NCBI GenBank assembly: GCA_031407985.1
Contig: JANOJB010000108.1
Span: 1 to 42,340, forward strand
Reading direction: 5' to 3'
From: FEN-1088 sp031407985
GTDB lineage: Bacteria > Myxococcota_A > Polyangia > Fen-1088
Length of the DNA stretch: 42,340 bases
Part shown: positions 9,124-18,054 of the stretch, in pieces
Numbering within the stretch: position 1 is the first letter of the stretch
Layout of the letters: each line of letters starts with the position of its first letter
Position numbers and translations under genes: made by a program
The notes under the pieces: generated by a model
Database searches by the model: none
The model's input: only the letters and a program-made list of their open reading frames with translations
Told to the model about the DNA's origin: nothing

Positions 9124-10353
9124 ATGACGCGCGATCCGCTTGACGAACTGGCGCTGATGCTGCGCCCGGCGGGGGGAGGCATTCACACCGTCAGCAGCGG
9201 GCGCGCCCAGCAGTTGGCGTTACAGAGGCGTCTGTATGGCGGCGTAGGGGGTACCGCCGCGACCGCAACGTCCCTGGCAACGTATGTGGCCGACGACGCC
9301 GAAATCGATCGCGCCTGGCGGGCGGAGTTGGCGCGGATCGCGACCGCGCGTGTGGCGATTCTGGCGATTCCCTCCGATACGGGCGCGGGGCTGGTGCGGG
9401 GCGCGGCGTTCGGGCCGGCGGCGTTGCGTTCGTGTCTGCTGGACCTGCTGCCCGATTTTCCCCAACTGGCGCGACGCGCGGGCGTGGTCGACGTGGGCGA
9501 CGTGTTCGTGGTCCCGCAGTTGCTGCACGACGACATGCTGTCCGAGGCGCAGCGGGCGGCGACGCGGGCCGCGATCTACCCCGCTGGACCTGACGCTTCG
9601 ACGACGTCCGTCGACGGGTTCGGCACGTCCGGAACGGTCGCCGCTGAAATCATCGCGGGCCTCCCGGTGTCGCCGCTGTCCATCGCGCAGGAAGTCGTGA
9701 CGCGACTTCTAAACCTCAACCCCCACTTGAAGATCCTGGCGCTGGGCGGCGATCATTCCGTCGCGTGGCCCGTCGTGGCCGCGCTGCACGCGCATCGCAA
9801 ACAACCCTTCGCGATCGTGCACCCCGACGCCCACACGGATCTGTTGCCCCAGCGCCTAGGCGTGAAGTACTGCTTCGCGACCTGGGCCTATCACGCGAAC
9901 GAGCTGATCGGCCGGGGCGGGCGGCTGATTCAGATCGGCCTCCGCGCGTCACGGCACCCGCGCGGGTACTGGGAATCGACCCTGGGCGTACGCCAGTTCT
10001 GGGCCGACGACGTGTCGACCCGCGGCGAGGCGGCAGTTCTGGACGAGGTGATGACGCACCTGCGGGCGATCGGCGTGGATCAGGTGTACCTATCGAACGA
10101 CATCGACGGCACCGACGCCGCGGCCGCACCCGCCACCGGCGCGCCCGAGGATGGCGGCCTCTCGGTAGCGTTCGTGCGCGAACTGATCGCGCGGCTGGGG
10201 CGCGAGATATCGCTGATTGGCGCGGATCTGGTAGAAGTCGCGCCGCCCGTGGGGGCGCCGGATGCGGCGCGCCGGACGGTCGAGGTCGGGGCGCGGTACG
10301 TCCTGGATTCCTTGGCGGCATTGACGGGGCAGAAAGACTTTGTGATTCCATGA
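9124..10353 (+). CDS. Ureohydrolase family protein (arginase/agmatinase/formimidoylglutamase-like)
   Basis: The manganese-binding signatures of ureohydrolases are complete: GGDH at 208-211, DAHTD at 235-239 (D235, H237, D239), and the third motif with D326, D328 and D331, followed by a Pro-Ala-Thr-Gly and Pro-Glu-Asp-Gly-Gly segment. These enzymes hydrolyse guanidino or formimino groups to urea or formamide. The substrate cannot be told from the motifs. At 409 residues it is about 100 longer than a typical arginase, with an N-terminal extension of about 75 residues and an insertion around 150-175. It sits directly after the activator gene, and its stop overlaps the next gene's ATG (ATGA), so the two are translated together. 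An AGGGG precedes the start. Confidence 0.88.
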   Translation: MTRDPLDELALMLRPAGGGIHTVSSGRAQQLALQRRLYGGVGGTAATATSLATYVADDAEIDRAWRAELARIATARVAILAIPSDTGAGLVRGAAFGPAALRSCLLDLLPDFPQLARRAGVVDVGDVFVVPQLLHDDMLSEAQRAATRAAIYPAGPDASTTSVDGFGTSGTVAAEIIAGLPVSPLSIAQEVVTRLLNLNPHLKILALGGDHSVAWPVVAALHAHRKQPFAIVHPDAHTDLLPQRLGVKYCFATWAYHANELIGRGGRLIQIGLRASRHPRGYWESTLGVRQFWADDVSTRGEAAVLDEVMTHLRAIGVDQVYLSNDIDGTDAAAAPATGAPEDGGLSVAFVRELIARLGREISLIGADLVEVAPPVGAPDAARRTVEVGARYVLDSLAALTGQKDFVIP

Positions 10354-11531
10354 CGAACTCGGACGAAGCTCACGACGAAGATGAACAAATAGATCCGCGC
10401 ATCGAGACCGGCTGGCGGGCATTGGACGCGGGCGACGTGCCGGCAGCGCGGGCGGCCGCTAAGTCGGCGATCGACGACGAGGCCACGCGGATGGATGCGT
10501 TGCTGCTGGATGCCGCGTGCGCGCGCGAGGAGGGAGACGTGGAGGGGGCGCTGGCAACGCTGGAACGTGCGGCGACCGAGGATCCCGAATGGTGCACGCC
10601 CGAGATGTGGATGGCCGAGCTGCTGGCCGCGGACAGCAATCGCCTGGACGATGCGCTGAAACACGCGCGGCGGGCGCTGGATCGGGCCGAGGAAGAGGAC
10701 GAATACCTGGCGGCGTTGGGGTGCAAGGCGGCCATCGAGCTGGATCTGGGGCGCCCGACAGAAGCCCGTCGGACACTGAAGGGCCTGCCCGCGGCTGACC
10801 TGCCGCTGGATGATTCCATGGCTACGCTGGAGCTGTCCGAGCTGCTGATGGACGCCGGCGATCCGGGTGAAGCCGTCGTGCGGCTGGAAACCCTGACCGG
10901 GCGCGAGCCGAACCTGGCCGATGCCTGGTACCTGTTGGGCGCCGCGGCCGAGATGGCGGACGACGAGGACAAGCGGCGGGCGGCGTGGATCAAGACCCGC
11001 GAACTGGATCTGCTGGCCATCGATGCGGCGCCGGGGACGGGCGAGAACGGTCCCGGCGGCGGAAATGGGGCCGGTGCAAACAGTGGCGCGGCCGCTGGCG
11101 ACGCGCACCACGCGCACCACGTACACGGGGAAGACTGTGCCCATGCCGGGGCCCATGAAGACGGTCCTCACCTTTCCGAGGCGGACCTGGTCGCGATCGC
11201 GGAGGAAACCCTGGCGGAGCTGCCTGAAGACCTGCGTGCCCACCTGAAGAACGTCCCGATTGTCGTGGCCGATCTGCCGGCCGCCGCCGACGTCGCGACG
11301 GGCCTGGATCCGCGGATTCTGGGGCTGTTTTCGGGGACACCGCACGCCGAGAGCGCGGGGGTTCTGGACCCGCCGGCCCTGACGGAAATCATCCTGTTTC
11401 GCCGCAACATCGAACGTGTCGCCGAGGATGAAGAGGAGCTGCGCGAGGAGGTGCGGACGACGCTGCTCCACGAGGCAGGTCACTTCTTTGGTCTGGACGA
11501 AGCCCGCCTGGCGCGCCTGGGCCTGGACTGA
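10350..11531 (+). CDS. TPR protein with C-terminal zincin (HExxH) domain and His-rich linker
   Basis: This 393-residue protein starts with about 220 residues of helical TPR-like repeats and is strongly acidic. A Gly/Ala linker follows, then a His-rich stretch (about 251-274, with HH-x-HH-x-H clusters plus one Cys). The C-terminal domain (about 275-393) ends in LLHEAGHFFGLDE, with zinc motif HEAGH at 374-378 and a further Asp/Glu after FFGL. This matches the small 'possible zinc metallopeptidase' family (PF06262-type, MMP-like). The His-rich insert could buffer or deliver metal to the site. No signal peptide is present, so it is cytoplasmic. The start ATG overlaps the upstream stop by 4 nt; a longer in-frame extension into the ureohydrolase gene is out-of-frame noise. 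Confidence 0.85.
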   Translation: MTNSDEAHDEDEQIDPRIETGWRALDAGDVPAARAAAKSAIDDEATRMDALLLDAACAREEGDVEGALATLERAATEDPEWCTPEMWMAELLAADSNRLDDALKHARRALDRAEEEDEYLAALGCKAAIELDLGRPTEARRTLKGLPAADLPLDDSMATLELSELLMDAGDPGEAVVRLETLTGREPNLADAWYLLGAAAEMADDEDKRRAAWIKTRELDLLAIDAAPGTGENGPGGGNGAGANSGAAAGDAHHAHHVHGEDCAHAGAHEDGPHLSEADLVAIAEETLAELPEDLRAHLKNVPIVVADLPAAADVATGLDPRILGLFSGTPHAESAGVLDPPALTEIILFRRNIERVAEDEEELREEVRTTLLHEAGHFFGLDEARLARLGLD

Positions 11532-11604
11532 ACCTTGACAATGGCCCGGGTGGTCTTCATGATGCCCGCCTTCTAGCAGCCGACGTTCCAAGGAGATCGC
11601 GTAC

Positions 11605-11871
11605 GTGGCCAACATCAAGTCATCCCAGAAGAAAGCCAGCCAGCGCATCAAGCGCGAGGCGCGGAACCAGTCTCGCAAAAGCGCCATGCGCACCGCCATC
11701 AAGAAGGTGCGCGCCGCCATCGGTAGCAAAGACGCCGCGGGCGCGAAGGAAGCGCTGGGCGCCGCCGTTCGTCTGATGGACCGGGCCGCATCGCGCGGCA
11801 CGATCAAGTCGGGAACCGCGTCGCGTTCGGTTTCACGTCTGGTCGTCGCGGTCAACGCCGTCAAGGCCTAG
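11605..11871 (+). CDS. rpsT: Small ribosomal subunit protein bS20
   Basis: The 88-residue product is a canonical bS20: it opens ANIKSSQKK, is dense in Lys/Arg, and ends in alternating Ala/Val helices. bS20 binds 16S rRNA early in 30S assembly. The start codon is GTG, 15 nt after AAGGAG (11590-11595). bS20 genes often begin with non-AUG codons linked to autoregulation. A 7-bp hairpin follows the stop, and holA converges from the other side. rpsT next to holA is a conserved neighbourhood in many bacteria. Confidence 0.97.
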   Translation: MANIKSSQKKASQRIKREARNQSRKSAMRTAIKKVRAAIGSKDAAGAKEALGAAVRLMDRAASRGTIKSGTASRSVSRLVVAVNAVKA

Positions 11872-11883
11872 CGGTCCGGAGTC

Positions 11884-11911
11884 TGGCAGCGTCGCGCGGC
11901 CTGTGCTGCCA
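11884..11911. terminator. Hairpin between convergent rpsT and holA
   Basis: TGGCAGC (11884-11890) pairs with GCTGCCA (11905-11911) around a 14-nt GC-rich loop that could pair further. There is no T tract on either side, so intrinsic termination is uncertain. Position between two convergent genes is the main support. Confidence 0.35.
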
Positions 11912-11947
11912 CCCGCTGCTTCCCGTGAAATCGGTTTCGGCTTGGGT

Positions 11948-13030
11948 TTACGTACGCGCGTTGTTGCGTGATGGCGTGCCACCGCGGGCGTCTTCCGTCA
12001 GTTGCTGCACCAGACGTGACAGCAACAGCTCGCCGTCGATGCGCGACGATTTCAGCGCCCGATCGGCGCCGTACAGGCGCTCGAACCCGCGGGCCAGGGC
12101 GCCCGTCGACATGCGGCGCGCGGGCGCCAGGATGTCGTCCACGAAGAACGGGGGGACACCCACCGCGCCGGCGATCTGATCGCGGGGAGTGCCCGCGGCC
12201 AACAAATCCTTCGCGCGCCAGATCTGGCGAAGCTGGCGGGCCAGCATGAACTGCACGCGCAAGGCCGGCTCGCGGTTGCGAAACATATTGGCAAGGATGG
12301 AGAGCGCCCGCGGCACGTCGCCGTCACCGATGGCCTTGGTCAGCTCGAACACGCTGCGCTGGCGGGTCTCGGGAATCAGGGCTTCGACATCGCCCAGCGT
12401 GATGGCCTTGCCGGCGCCCGCGTACAGCGTCAGTTGTTCCAACGCCTGAGCCAGGCGGCCCAATTCGGGTCCCGCCGCTTCGGACAGCGCGTCGGCGGCG
12501 TCGGGGTTGATGGTCACCTTGCGCGCGCGCGCCTCGCGGGCAAGCCAGGCCGACAGTTCCCGATCACGCAGCGGCGCGAATTCGTGCAGATACCCCGCCT
12601 TGCGCAGCGCCTGAAAAACCTTGAACCGGGTGTCGACCTTGTCGCCGACCAGCACCAGGCACGCCTGCGGATTGGGATCCGCGATGTAAGGCAGAAGCGC
12701 CCCCAGTTCGTCCGCCTTGACGCCGTCGATGCCCTTGCCGATCACGAGGCGGCGCGGGGCCAGCATCGGCAGCGTGCGGGCCGTGCTGACCACCTTGCCC
12801 ATTTCGGTCTCGCGCAGGTCGAACATGTCCTGGTTGAATGACGCGAACGCGGCCGCCGCGCCCCCTACGACTGCGGCGCGGATCTCTTGCAGGCAGCGGT
12901 CGACCAGGTAGCGCTCGGCGCCGTGCAAGCAGTAGATGGGGGCGATCTCGCCGCGCTGGATGGCGCTGATCGGATCCTCCTTGGGTGCGCCGCCGCGCGG
13001 GACGAAAGCCACGCAACTGTTGTACACCAT
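11948..13030 (-). CDS. holA: DNA polymerase III subunit delta
   Basis: The 360-residue product matches the clamp-loader delta subunit. An N-terminal segment ends in PIYCLHGAERYLVDRC (the degenerate AAA+ start). A central LPMLAPRRLVIG and LVLVGDKVDTRFKVFQAL region follows. The C-terminal collar helices carry RSVFELTKAIGDGD and MLARQLRQIWRAK. The subunit opens the beta sliding clamp during loading. The annotated ATG lies 6 bp from the divergent mutY ATG and has no Shine-Dalgarno, while a perfect AGGAGG (minus strand, 12981-12976) lies inside the gene just before an ATC codon (12970-12968), close to where the conserved domain begins. The true start is therefore uncertain; the protein may be about 340 residues. 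Confidence 0.93.
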   Translation of the reverse strand: MVYNSCVAFVPRGGAPKEDPISAIQRGEIAPIYCLHGAERYLVDRCLQEIRAAVVGGAAAAFASFNQDMFDLRETEMGKVVSTARTLPMLAPRRLVIGKGIDGVKADELGALLPYIADPNPQACLVLVGDKVDTRFKVFQALRKAGYLHEFAPLRDRELSAWLAREARARKVTINPDAADALSEAAGPELGRLAQALEQLTLYAGAGKAITLGDVEALIPETRQRSVFELTKAIGDGDVPRALSILANMFRNREPALRVQFMLARQLRQIWRAKDLLAAGTPRDQIAGAVGVPPFFVDDILAPARRMSTGALARGFERLYGADRALKSSRIDGELLLSRLVQQLTEDARGGTPSRNNART

Positions 13031-13036
13031 GTGCCC

Positions 13037-14191
13037 ATGGGAAAAAGCAGTCGTCCACCCGCAAGGACGAAAGCACGAGCGCGGGCGCGGGCCCCGTCAG
13101 GGCTACGTTCACCCCGACAACCAATCGCACCAGCGTTGCTGCGCTGGTATGACCGGCGGCGGCGCGATTTGCCCTGGCGGCGGCAGCCGAGTCCCTACAA
13201 GACCCTGGTCTCGGAATTCATGCTGCAACAGACGGTCGTGGCGGCGGCGATCCCGTATTTCGAACGCTTCGTCGCGCGCCTGCCGGATCTGCCCGCGCTG
13301 GCCGACGCAACCGAGGCCCAGGTGTTGGCCCTGTGGTCGGGCCTGGGCTACTACCGGCGGGCGCGGAACCTTCATCGCGCCGCACGCGCCGTGGTGGCCG
13401 AACACAACGGTGTGTTGCCCGACGACGAAGCGGCGTTGCGCGCGCTTCCCGGCGTCGGGCCGTACACGGCCGCCGCTCTCGCCGCCATCGCCTTCGGCAA
13501 GCGGACGTTCGCGCTTGATGGCAACGCGGCGCGGGTCGTGGCGCGCCTGACGGGGGTCGTCGCCCCCATCGATCGACCGGCGACGCGCGATGTGCTGCGC
13601 GCGACGGGGCAGGGGTGGGTGCCCGCGCGCCGCGCCGGCGATTTCGCCCAGGCCGTGATGGAGCTGGGCGCGACCGTGTGCGCGCCCCGCGTGCCCGCGT
13701 GCGACGGATGTCCGCTGGCCACCGTGTGCGAAGCGCACCGGCGCGGACTGACCGCGCGCATTCCCGCCAAGAGCCCCCGTCCCCCGAAGCGCATCGTTCA
13801 CATGGTGTCCGTCCGTCTGCGCCGCGCCGGACGCGTGTTGCTGGTGCGGCAGGCGACGGGCCTTCTGGCCGGCACCTGGATGTTGCCAAGTCTGATCGTG
13901 ACTGATGCGCGGCCCGCGGATGATCTTGCGCGCGCGGCGGCACGCGCGGTGGGCATGGCGCCCGGGCGCGTGATTCACGCTGGGGGCATCCGGCATCTGT
14001 TCACCCACCGCGATATCGCGGTCGACGTCTTTGACGTGACACGGGCACGATCAACCGAACCGACCGAAACAGCCGCGCAGGCGGCCGAGACGGTGTGGGC
14101 CGACGAGGATCGTCTGGATCATCTGGCGGTGTCGTCATTCCTGCGCAAGCAACTCGCTTTGAAACGCGACAAATCGGCCGAATCACCGTAG
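13037..14191 (+). CDS. mutY: Adenine DNA glycosylase MutY
   Basis: MutY removes adenine mispaired with 8-oxoguanine. The 384-residue product has the catalytic Glu in SEFMLQQT (E60), the helix-hairpin-helix LPGVGPYTAAA (137-147) and catalytic Asp in LDGNAARV (D161). The [4Fe-4S] cysteines show the exact C-x6-C-x2-C-x5-C spacing (C215, C222, C225, C231). A C-terminal NUDIX-like 8-oxoG recognition domain covers about 250-370. The ATG at 13037 gives a basic, Arg/Lys-rich N-terminal tail of about 25 residues. Longer in-frame starts would run deep into antisense holA and are unlikely. No Shine-Dalgarno is visible before it. The next gene starts 4 nt after the stop. Confidence 0.95.
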   Translation: MGKSSRPPARTKARARARAPSGLRSPRQPIAPALLRWYDRRRRDLPWRRQPSPYKTLVSEFMLQQTVVAAAIPYFERFVARLPDLPALADATEAQVLALWSGLGYYRRARNLHRAARAVVAEHNGVLPDDEAALRALPGVGPYTAAALAAIAFGKRTFALDGNAARVVARLTGVVAPIDRPATRDVLRATGQGWVPARRAGDFAQAVMELGATVCAPRVPACDGCPLATVCEAHRRGLTARIPAKSPRPPKRIVHMVSVRLRRAGRVLLVRQATGLLAGTWMLPSLIVTDARPADDLARAAARAVGMAPGRVIHAGGIRHLFTHRDIAVDVFDVTRARSTEPTETAAQAAETVWADEDRLDHLAVSSFLRKQLALKRDKSAESP

Positions 14192-14195
14192 AAAC

Positions 14196-16208
14196 GTGGA
14201 CATGTCCCGCGTTTTTCTGCACCTGCTCCTTGGCCTTGCCGCTTGCGCGTCGGTTTCACAGGGCCAGATCCCTACTTCATCGGCGCTGGCCACGGGCGGT
14301 GCGCCCGATGCCGGGGACGCGGGCACACCAGCGCCGGGCACCACCGACGGAGGCGCGTCGGAACGATCAACGCAACCGGCCCCGGGCACGGGCGTCCCCG
14401 ATCGCGGGGCGGAGGCCGATTTTGGCGCGGCGCGGATGCGTTTCGACGCCGGCGATCAGCAGGGCGCGCGCGCGGCGTTGGAAGCGTTCGTCGCGCGGCA
14501 CCCCGATCACCCCAGCCGTGCGGCCGCCGAAATCCTGCTCGGCCGCCTGGCGCTGGGACGTGGCGACGCGGAGGCTGCCAGGAAGATTCTTGATCCTCTG
14601 GGCGCGGGTAACGCGGACGCTGGCGCCCCCGCCGCGACGGCGACCTCGGCCCGTTACTACCTGGGACTCGCGGAGCTACGGCTGGGAAACCACGCACGCG
14701 CGCGCGCGCTGTTGCTTCCGTTTCTACCGAAGAACGCCGGGGATCCCACGCCGGGCGACGATGCGGCCGTCGAGCTGCGCGGAGCCCTGGCGGAGGCGAC
14801 CGCCCCCGCCGATCCACTGGCGGCACTGGAACTGCTGGAGGCGTACCTGCGTGTCGCGCGCGATCATGAGAAAGCCTGGGCGCGCGATCGCGCCACCGCG
14901 ATTGCCGCACGCGTGACACCCGAAGCCGCGTGGCGCGCGTACGGGGCCGCGCCGCCGTCAGGGCTGACGCGGGCGGTGTTGGGGACGAAGGCGGCGACCC
15001 ATCTTCGGACGCGCGGGGATTCAAGCGGCGCGACGTTCATCGAAACCGAAACCGGCACCGCGCGCCACGCAACGGGTATGGACGTCGCCGTGGCGCGGAT
15101 CGGTCCCGGTGATCCGTCGCGCATTGGTTTGGCGCTTCCGTTGTCGGGGAAATTTCAGGTGGTGGGCGAGGCCGCCCTGCGCGCCGCGATGCTGGCCGGC
15201 TCGGCCCCGGCCGCCGGCACAGGTGGTGGCGCGGGAACCGGTACGCAACTTCTGATCCGCGACACAGCGACGGATTCCGATCGGGCGATGCGCGGTGTGG
15301 CCGAATTGACCCGCACGGAGGCTGTGATCGGAATCGTGGCGGCGGCCGGTGGCAAGACCGGCGCGTCCGCGGTCGCCCACGCCAGCCGCGACGGGATCCC
15401 CATGCTGGTTCTGGAGGACAGCGCCCCGGGGGCCCTGACCAGCGCGTTTCAGATCATGCACACGCCCGAGGCCCGGGCTACGGCGTTGGCGCGGCACGCG
15501 TTGAAGCTGGGCGTCCGCAAGTTCGCGATCGTCGGCCCCGACAGCAACGCCGGCAAGCGATTGCGCGCCGCGTTTCGCAAGGCGGTTACCGACGGAAGCG
15601 GCACGATCGTAGTCGATTCGACCTACGTAGCGGGCGCGACGTCGTTCGCGGCCGCGATCGCGCCGCTGAGAAAGACGTCGGTCGATGCGATCTTCGTTCC
15701 CGACAGCGCCGAGCGTTTGCCGCTGATCGCGCCCGCCCTGGCGGTGGCCGATCTGTGGCCACAACCGTGGAACAAGCCGCGCGCGGCGTCCGCCGGGGCC
15801 AAGGGCCAGCCGCGATCTGTATTGTTGTTGTCGACCGCGAACGAGCTGACCGGCAAACTGGTCGACGCCGCTGGTCGCTACGTGCAGGGTGCGCTTCTGT
15901 GTCCGGGATTCTTCGCCGATGAAAGCGACCCGCGCGCGCGCGGATTCGTCGAGGCCTACCGGTCGGCCTATGGCTCCGAACCGCACGCCACGGAAGCCTA
16001 TGCCTACGACGCCGTGTCGACCTTTCGGGCGGTCACCCAACGTGGCGCCCGCACGCGGGTCGACGTCCTGAAGGCTCTGGGCCTGCCGGGAGGGGCGGCC
16101 GTGCTGCAAGGACTGACCGGCAACGTTACCTTCGGTCCCGATCACGGCCGCGTGGACAGTCCGCTGATCTATGTCGTCAGCGGCGACGGCATTCGCGCCG
16201 TCAAGTAG
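14196..16208 (+). CDS. LpoA-like lipoprotein: TPR plus periplasmic-binding-fold domain
   Basis: The N-terminus is a lipoprotein signal with LAAC at the lipobox (C17), followed by a 55-residue Ala/Gly/Pro/Thr linker. TPR-like helices fill about 70-270. From about 300 the chain follows the type I periplasmic-binding fold: IGLALPLSGKF, then a V-I-G-I-V-A-A-A segment, RKFAIVGPDSNAG, and an EAYAYDAV near the end. This arrangement matches LpoA/YraM-like penicillin-binding-protein activators and branched-chain amino-acid receptor relatives. A role in peptidoglycan synthase control is likely but not proven; ligand-binding residues were not assessed. The GTG at 14196 and the ATG at 14202 are both possible starts. 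It lies 4 nt after mutY and ends before a strong hairpin. Confidence 0.85.
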   Translation: MDMSRVFLHLLLGLAACASVSQGQIPTSSALATGGAPDAGDAGTPAPGTTDGGASERSTQPAPGTGVPDRGAEADFGAARMRFDAGDQQGARAALEAFVARHPDHPSRAAAEILLGRLALGRGDAEAARKILDPLGAGNADAGAPAATATSARYYLGLAELRLGNHARARALLLPFLPKNAGDPTPGDDAAVELRGALAEATAPADPLAALELLEAYLRVARDHEKAWARDRATAIAARVTPEAAWRAYGAAPPSGLTRAVLGTKAATHLRTRGDSSGATFIETETGTARHATGMDVAVARIGPGDPSRIGLALPLSGKFQVVGEAALRAAMLAGSAPAAGTGGGAGTGTQLLIRDTATDSDRAMRGVAELTRTEAVIGIVAAAGGKTGASAVAHASRDGIPMLVLEDSAPGALTSAFQIMHTPEARATALARHALKLGVRKFAIVGPDSNAGKRLRAAFRKAVTDGSGTIVVDSTYVAGATSFAAAIAPLRKTSVDAIFVPDSAERLPLIAPALAVADLWPQPWNKPRAASAGAKGQPRSVLLLSTANELTGKLVDAAGRYVQGALLCPGFFADESDPRARGFVEAYRSAYGSEPHATEAYAYDAVSTFRAVTQRGARTRVDVLKALGLPGGAAVLQGLTGNVTFGPDHGRVDSPLIYVVSGDGIRAVK

Positions 16209-16214
16209 CCCCCG

Positions 16215-16243
16215 GACGTGCGCGCGGCACCGCGCGGCACGTC
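16215..16243 (+). terminator. GC-rich hairpin after the LpoA-like gene
   Basis: A 13-bp stem with one bulged G (left arm 16215-16227, right arm 16230-16243) closes on a tiny loop, starting 7 nt after the stop codon. No T tract follows. It is the most stable-looking hairpin in this intergenic stretch and separates the gene from proS. Confidence 0.45.
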
Positions 16244-16329
16244 GATTCCCCAGGGGAGCGAGCAGCTGCTGATCCGGCGCGGCGGCAACCCTTCCCGCGC
16301 CCGGTGGGGGGTGTTATGACCGTGCCCCA

Positions 16330-18054
16330 ATGCGTCTGTCGAAAACCCTGGTTCCCACGCTGAAAGAAGCACCAGCCGAAGCCGAGCTCCCCTCCCACAT
16401 CTTCATGCTCCGCGGCGGCTACCTGCGAAAGGTCGCGGCCGGGATCTACTCGTTTTTGCCGCTGGGCTGGCGGGTTGTTCAAAAGATTGCGCGCGTGGTG
16501 CGCGAAGAAATGAACCGCGCGGGGGCCTCCGAGGTCTTTTTGCCAGCGGTGATCCCCGGCGATCTATGGCGCGAGTCCGGCCGCTGGGACAAGTACGGTG
16601 CGCAGCTGTTGCGCCTGAAGGACCGCAAGGGGGCCGATTTCGTCATCGGACCCACGCACGAGGAAGCCATCGTCGATTTGGTGCGGGGGGACGTCCGCAG
16701 CTACCGGCAGCTTCCGCTGAACCTGTATCAGATTCAGACCAAGTTTCGCGACGAATTGCGCCCGCGCGCCGGACTGATGCGCGGCCGCGAGTTCATCATG
16801 AAGGACGCCTATTCGTTTCACGTGGGCGACGAGGACGCGAAGCGCGAATACCGCAACATGTACGACGCGTACGGAAAGATCTTCACCCGCTGCGGTCTGG
16901 AATTTCGCGCCGTCGAAGCCGACACGGGCGCGATCGGCGGTTCCATGTCGCACGAGTTCCAGGTTCTGGCCGAGTCCGGCGAGGACGCGCTGGTGTCCTG
17001 CGATCGCTGCGACTATGCAGCCAACGTCGAGCAGGCGGACAGCCGCGTCCCCGACGCCATCGACGCGCCCCATCAGCAGGTTTCCGCCGAAGCGCTGACC
17101 AAGGTTTCCACGCCCGGCAAGGGCAGCATCGAGGACGTGTCCGCGTTCCTGAATCTGTCGCCACAACATTTCGTCAAGACGCTGATCTACCTGGCCGATG
17201 GCAAGCCGGTGGCGGCGCTGGTCCGCGGCGATCGCACCGTGAACGAGGTGAAGCTGAAAAAGGTCCTGGGGGCCACCGAACTTCTGATGGCATCCGAGAC
17301 CGTGGTCCGCGATGTCACCGGCGCTCCGGTCGGGTTTGCCGGCCCGGTCGGGATCAAGATCGCGGTCTGGTGCGACGCCGAGGTGCGGCCCATGACCGAC
17401 TTCGTGGTGGGCGCCAACGAAGCCGACGTTCACTACCGTGGCGTGAACATGCCGCGCGACTTCGCGCCGGTCTCCTTCGTCGACATTCGTCAGGCGGCGC
17501 CGGGCGATCGCTGTCCGCGCTGCGCGGAAGGCACGTTCAAGGGCTACCGCGGCATCGAGGTCGGCCACGTGTTTTTTCTGGGTAAGAAATACTCGGAACC
17601 CATGAAAGCCAATTTTCTGGACGCCGACGGACACGAAAAGCCGATGGTCATGGGTTGTTACGGCATCGGTGTTACGCGCATCGCCGCCGCCGCCATCGAG
17701 CAGCATCACGACAAGGACGGCATTGTCTGGCCGATGCCGATCGCGCCCTACGAGGTCACGTTGCTGTCGTTGCAAGGCGACGATCCGAACCTACGCGCGG
17801 TGTGCGACAAACTGTACGCCGAGCTGGAGGCCGCGGGGATCGAGGTGTTGTACGACGATCGCGACGAGCGCCCCGGCGTGAAGTTCAAGGACGCCGATCT
17901 GGTCGGTATTCCCTGGCGCATCGCCCTTGGCAAGAAGGGACTGGCCGAAGGCATCGTCGAGGTGAAGGCGCGCCGGAGCCCCGAGGTTCAGAAAGTGAAA
18001 CTGGATGAGGCGGTGGCATTCATCGTCGCCCGTGTACAACAGGAGAGAACATGA
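16330..18054 (+). CDS. proS: Prolyl-tRNA synthetase (bacterial type, with editing domain)
   Basis: The 574-residue product begins MRLSKTLVPTLKEAP, the usual ProS N-terminus. Class II motif 1 lies around 55-80. Motif 2 shows TKFRDELRPRAGLMRGREFIMKD (about 137-159, key Arg/Glu/Arg). Motif 3 is near GCYGIGVTRI. Between motifs 2 and 3 (about 225-400) lies the YbaK/INS editing insertion that clears Ala-tRNA(Pro). The C-terminal 100 residues are the anticodon-binding domain. The length is standard for bacterial-type ProS. The stop overlaps the pyrF ATG by 4 nt, so the two are coupled. The start is fixed by homology; an out-of-frame ATG at 16317 is ignored. Confidence 0.97.
   Translation: MRLSKTLVPTLKEAPAEAELPSHIFMLRGGYLRKVAAGIYSFLPLGWRVVQKIARVVREEMNRAGASEVFLPAVIPGDLWRESGRWDKYGAQLLRLKDRKGADFVIGPTHEEAIVDLVRGDVRSYRQLPLNLYQIQTKFRDELRPRAGLMRGREFIMKDAYSFHVGDEDAKREYRNMYDAYGKIFTRCGLEFRAVEADTGAIGGSMSHEFQVLAESGEDALVSCDRCDYAANVEQADSRVPDAIDAPHQQVSAEALTKVSTPGKGSIEDVSAFLNLSPQHFVKTLIYLADGKPVAALVRGDRTVNEVKLKKVLGATELLMASETVVRDVTGAPVGFAGPVGIKIAVWCDAEVRPMTDFVVGANEADVHYRGVNMPRDFAPVSFVDIRQAAPGDRCPRCAEGTFKGYRGIEVGHVFFLGKKYSEPMKANFLDADGHEKPMVMGCYGIGVTRIAAAAIEQHHDKDGIVWPMPIAPYEVTLLSLQGDDPNLRAVCDKLYAELEAAGIEVLYDDRDERPGVKFKDADLVGIPWRIALGKKGLAEGIVEVKARRSPEVQKVKLDEAVAFIVARVQQERT

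Noticed and set aside
7609..9186. A 525-codon minus-strand frame opposite the FHA activator
   Set aside because: No motifs; the plus-strand frame has FHA, AAA+ and Fis domains.
9765..10349. In-frame 5' extension of the TPR/zincin gene
   Set aside because: It overlaps conserved ureohydrolase motifs in another frame and is Arg/Pro-rich noise; the ATGA overlap gives the natural start.
10080..11864. A 594-codon minus-strand frame spanning ureohydrolase, zincin and rpsT
   Set aside because: It covers three well-supported plus-strand genes and shows no domain.
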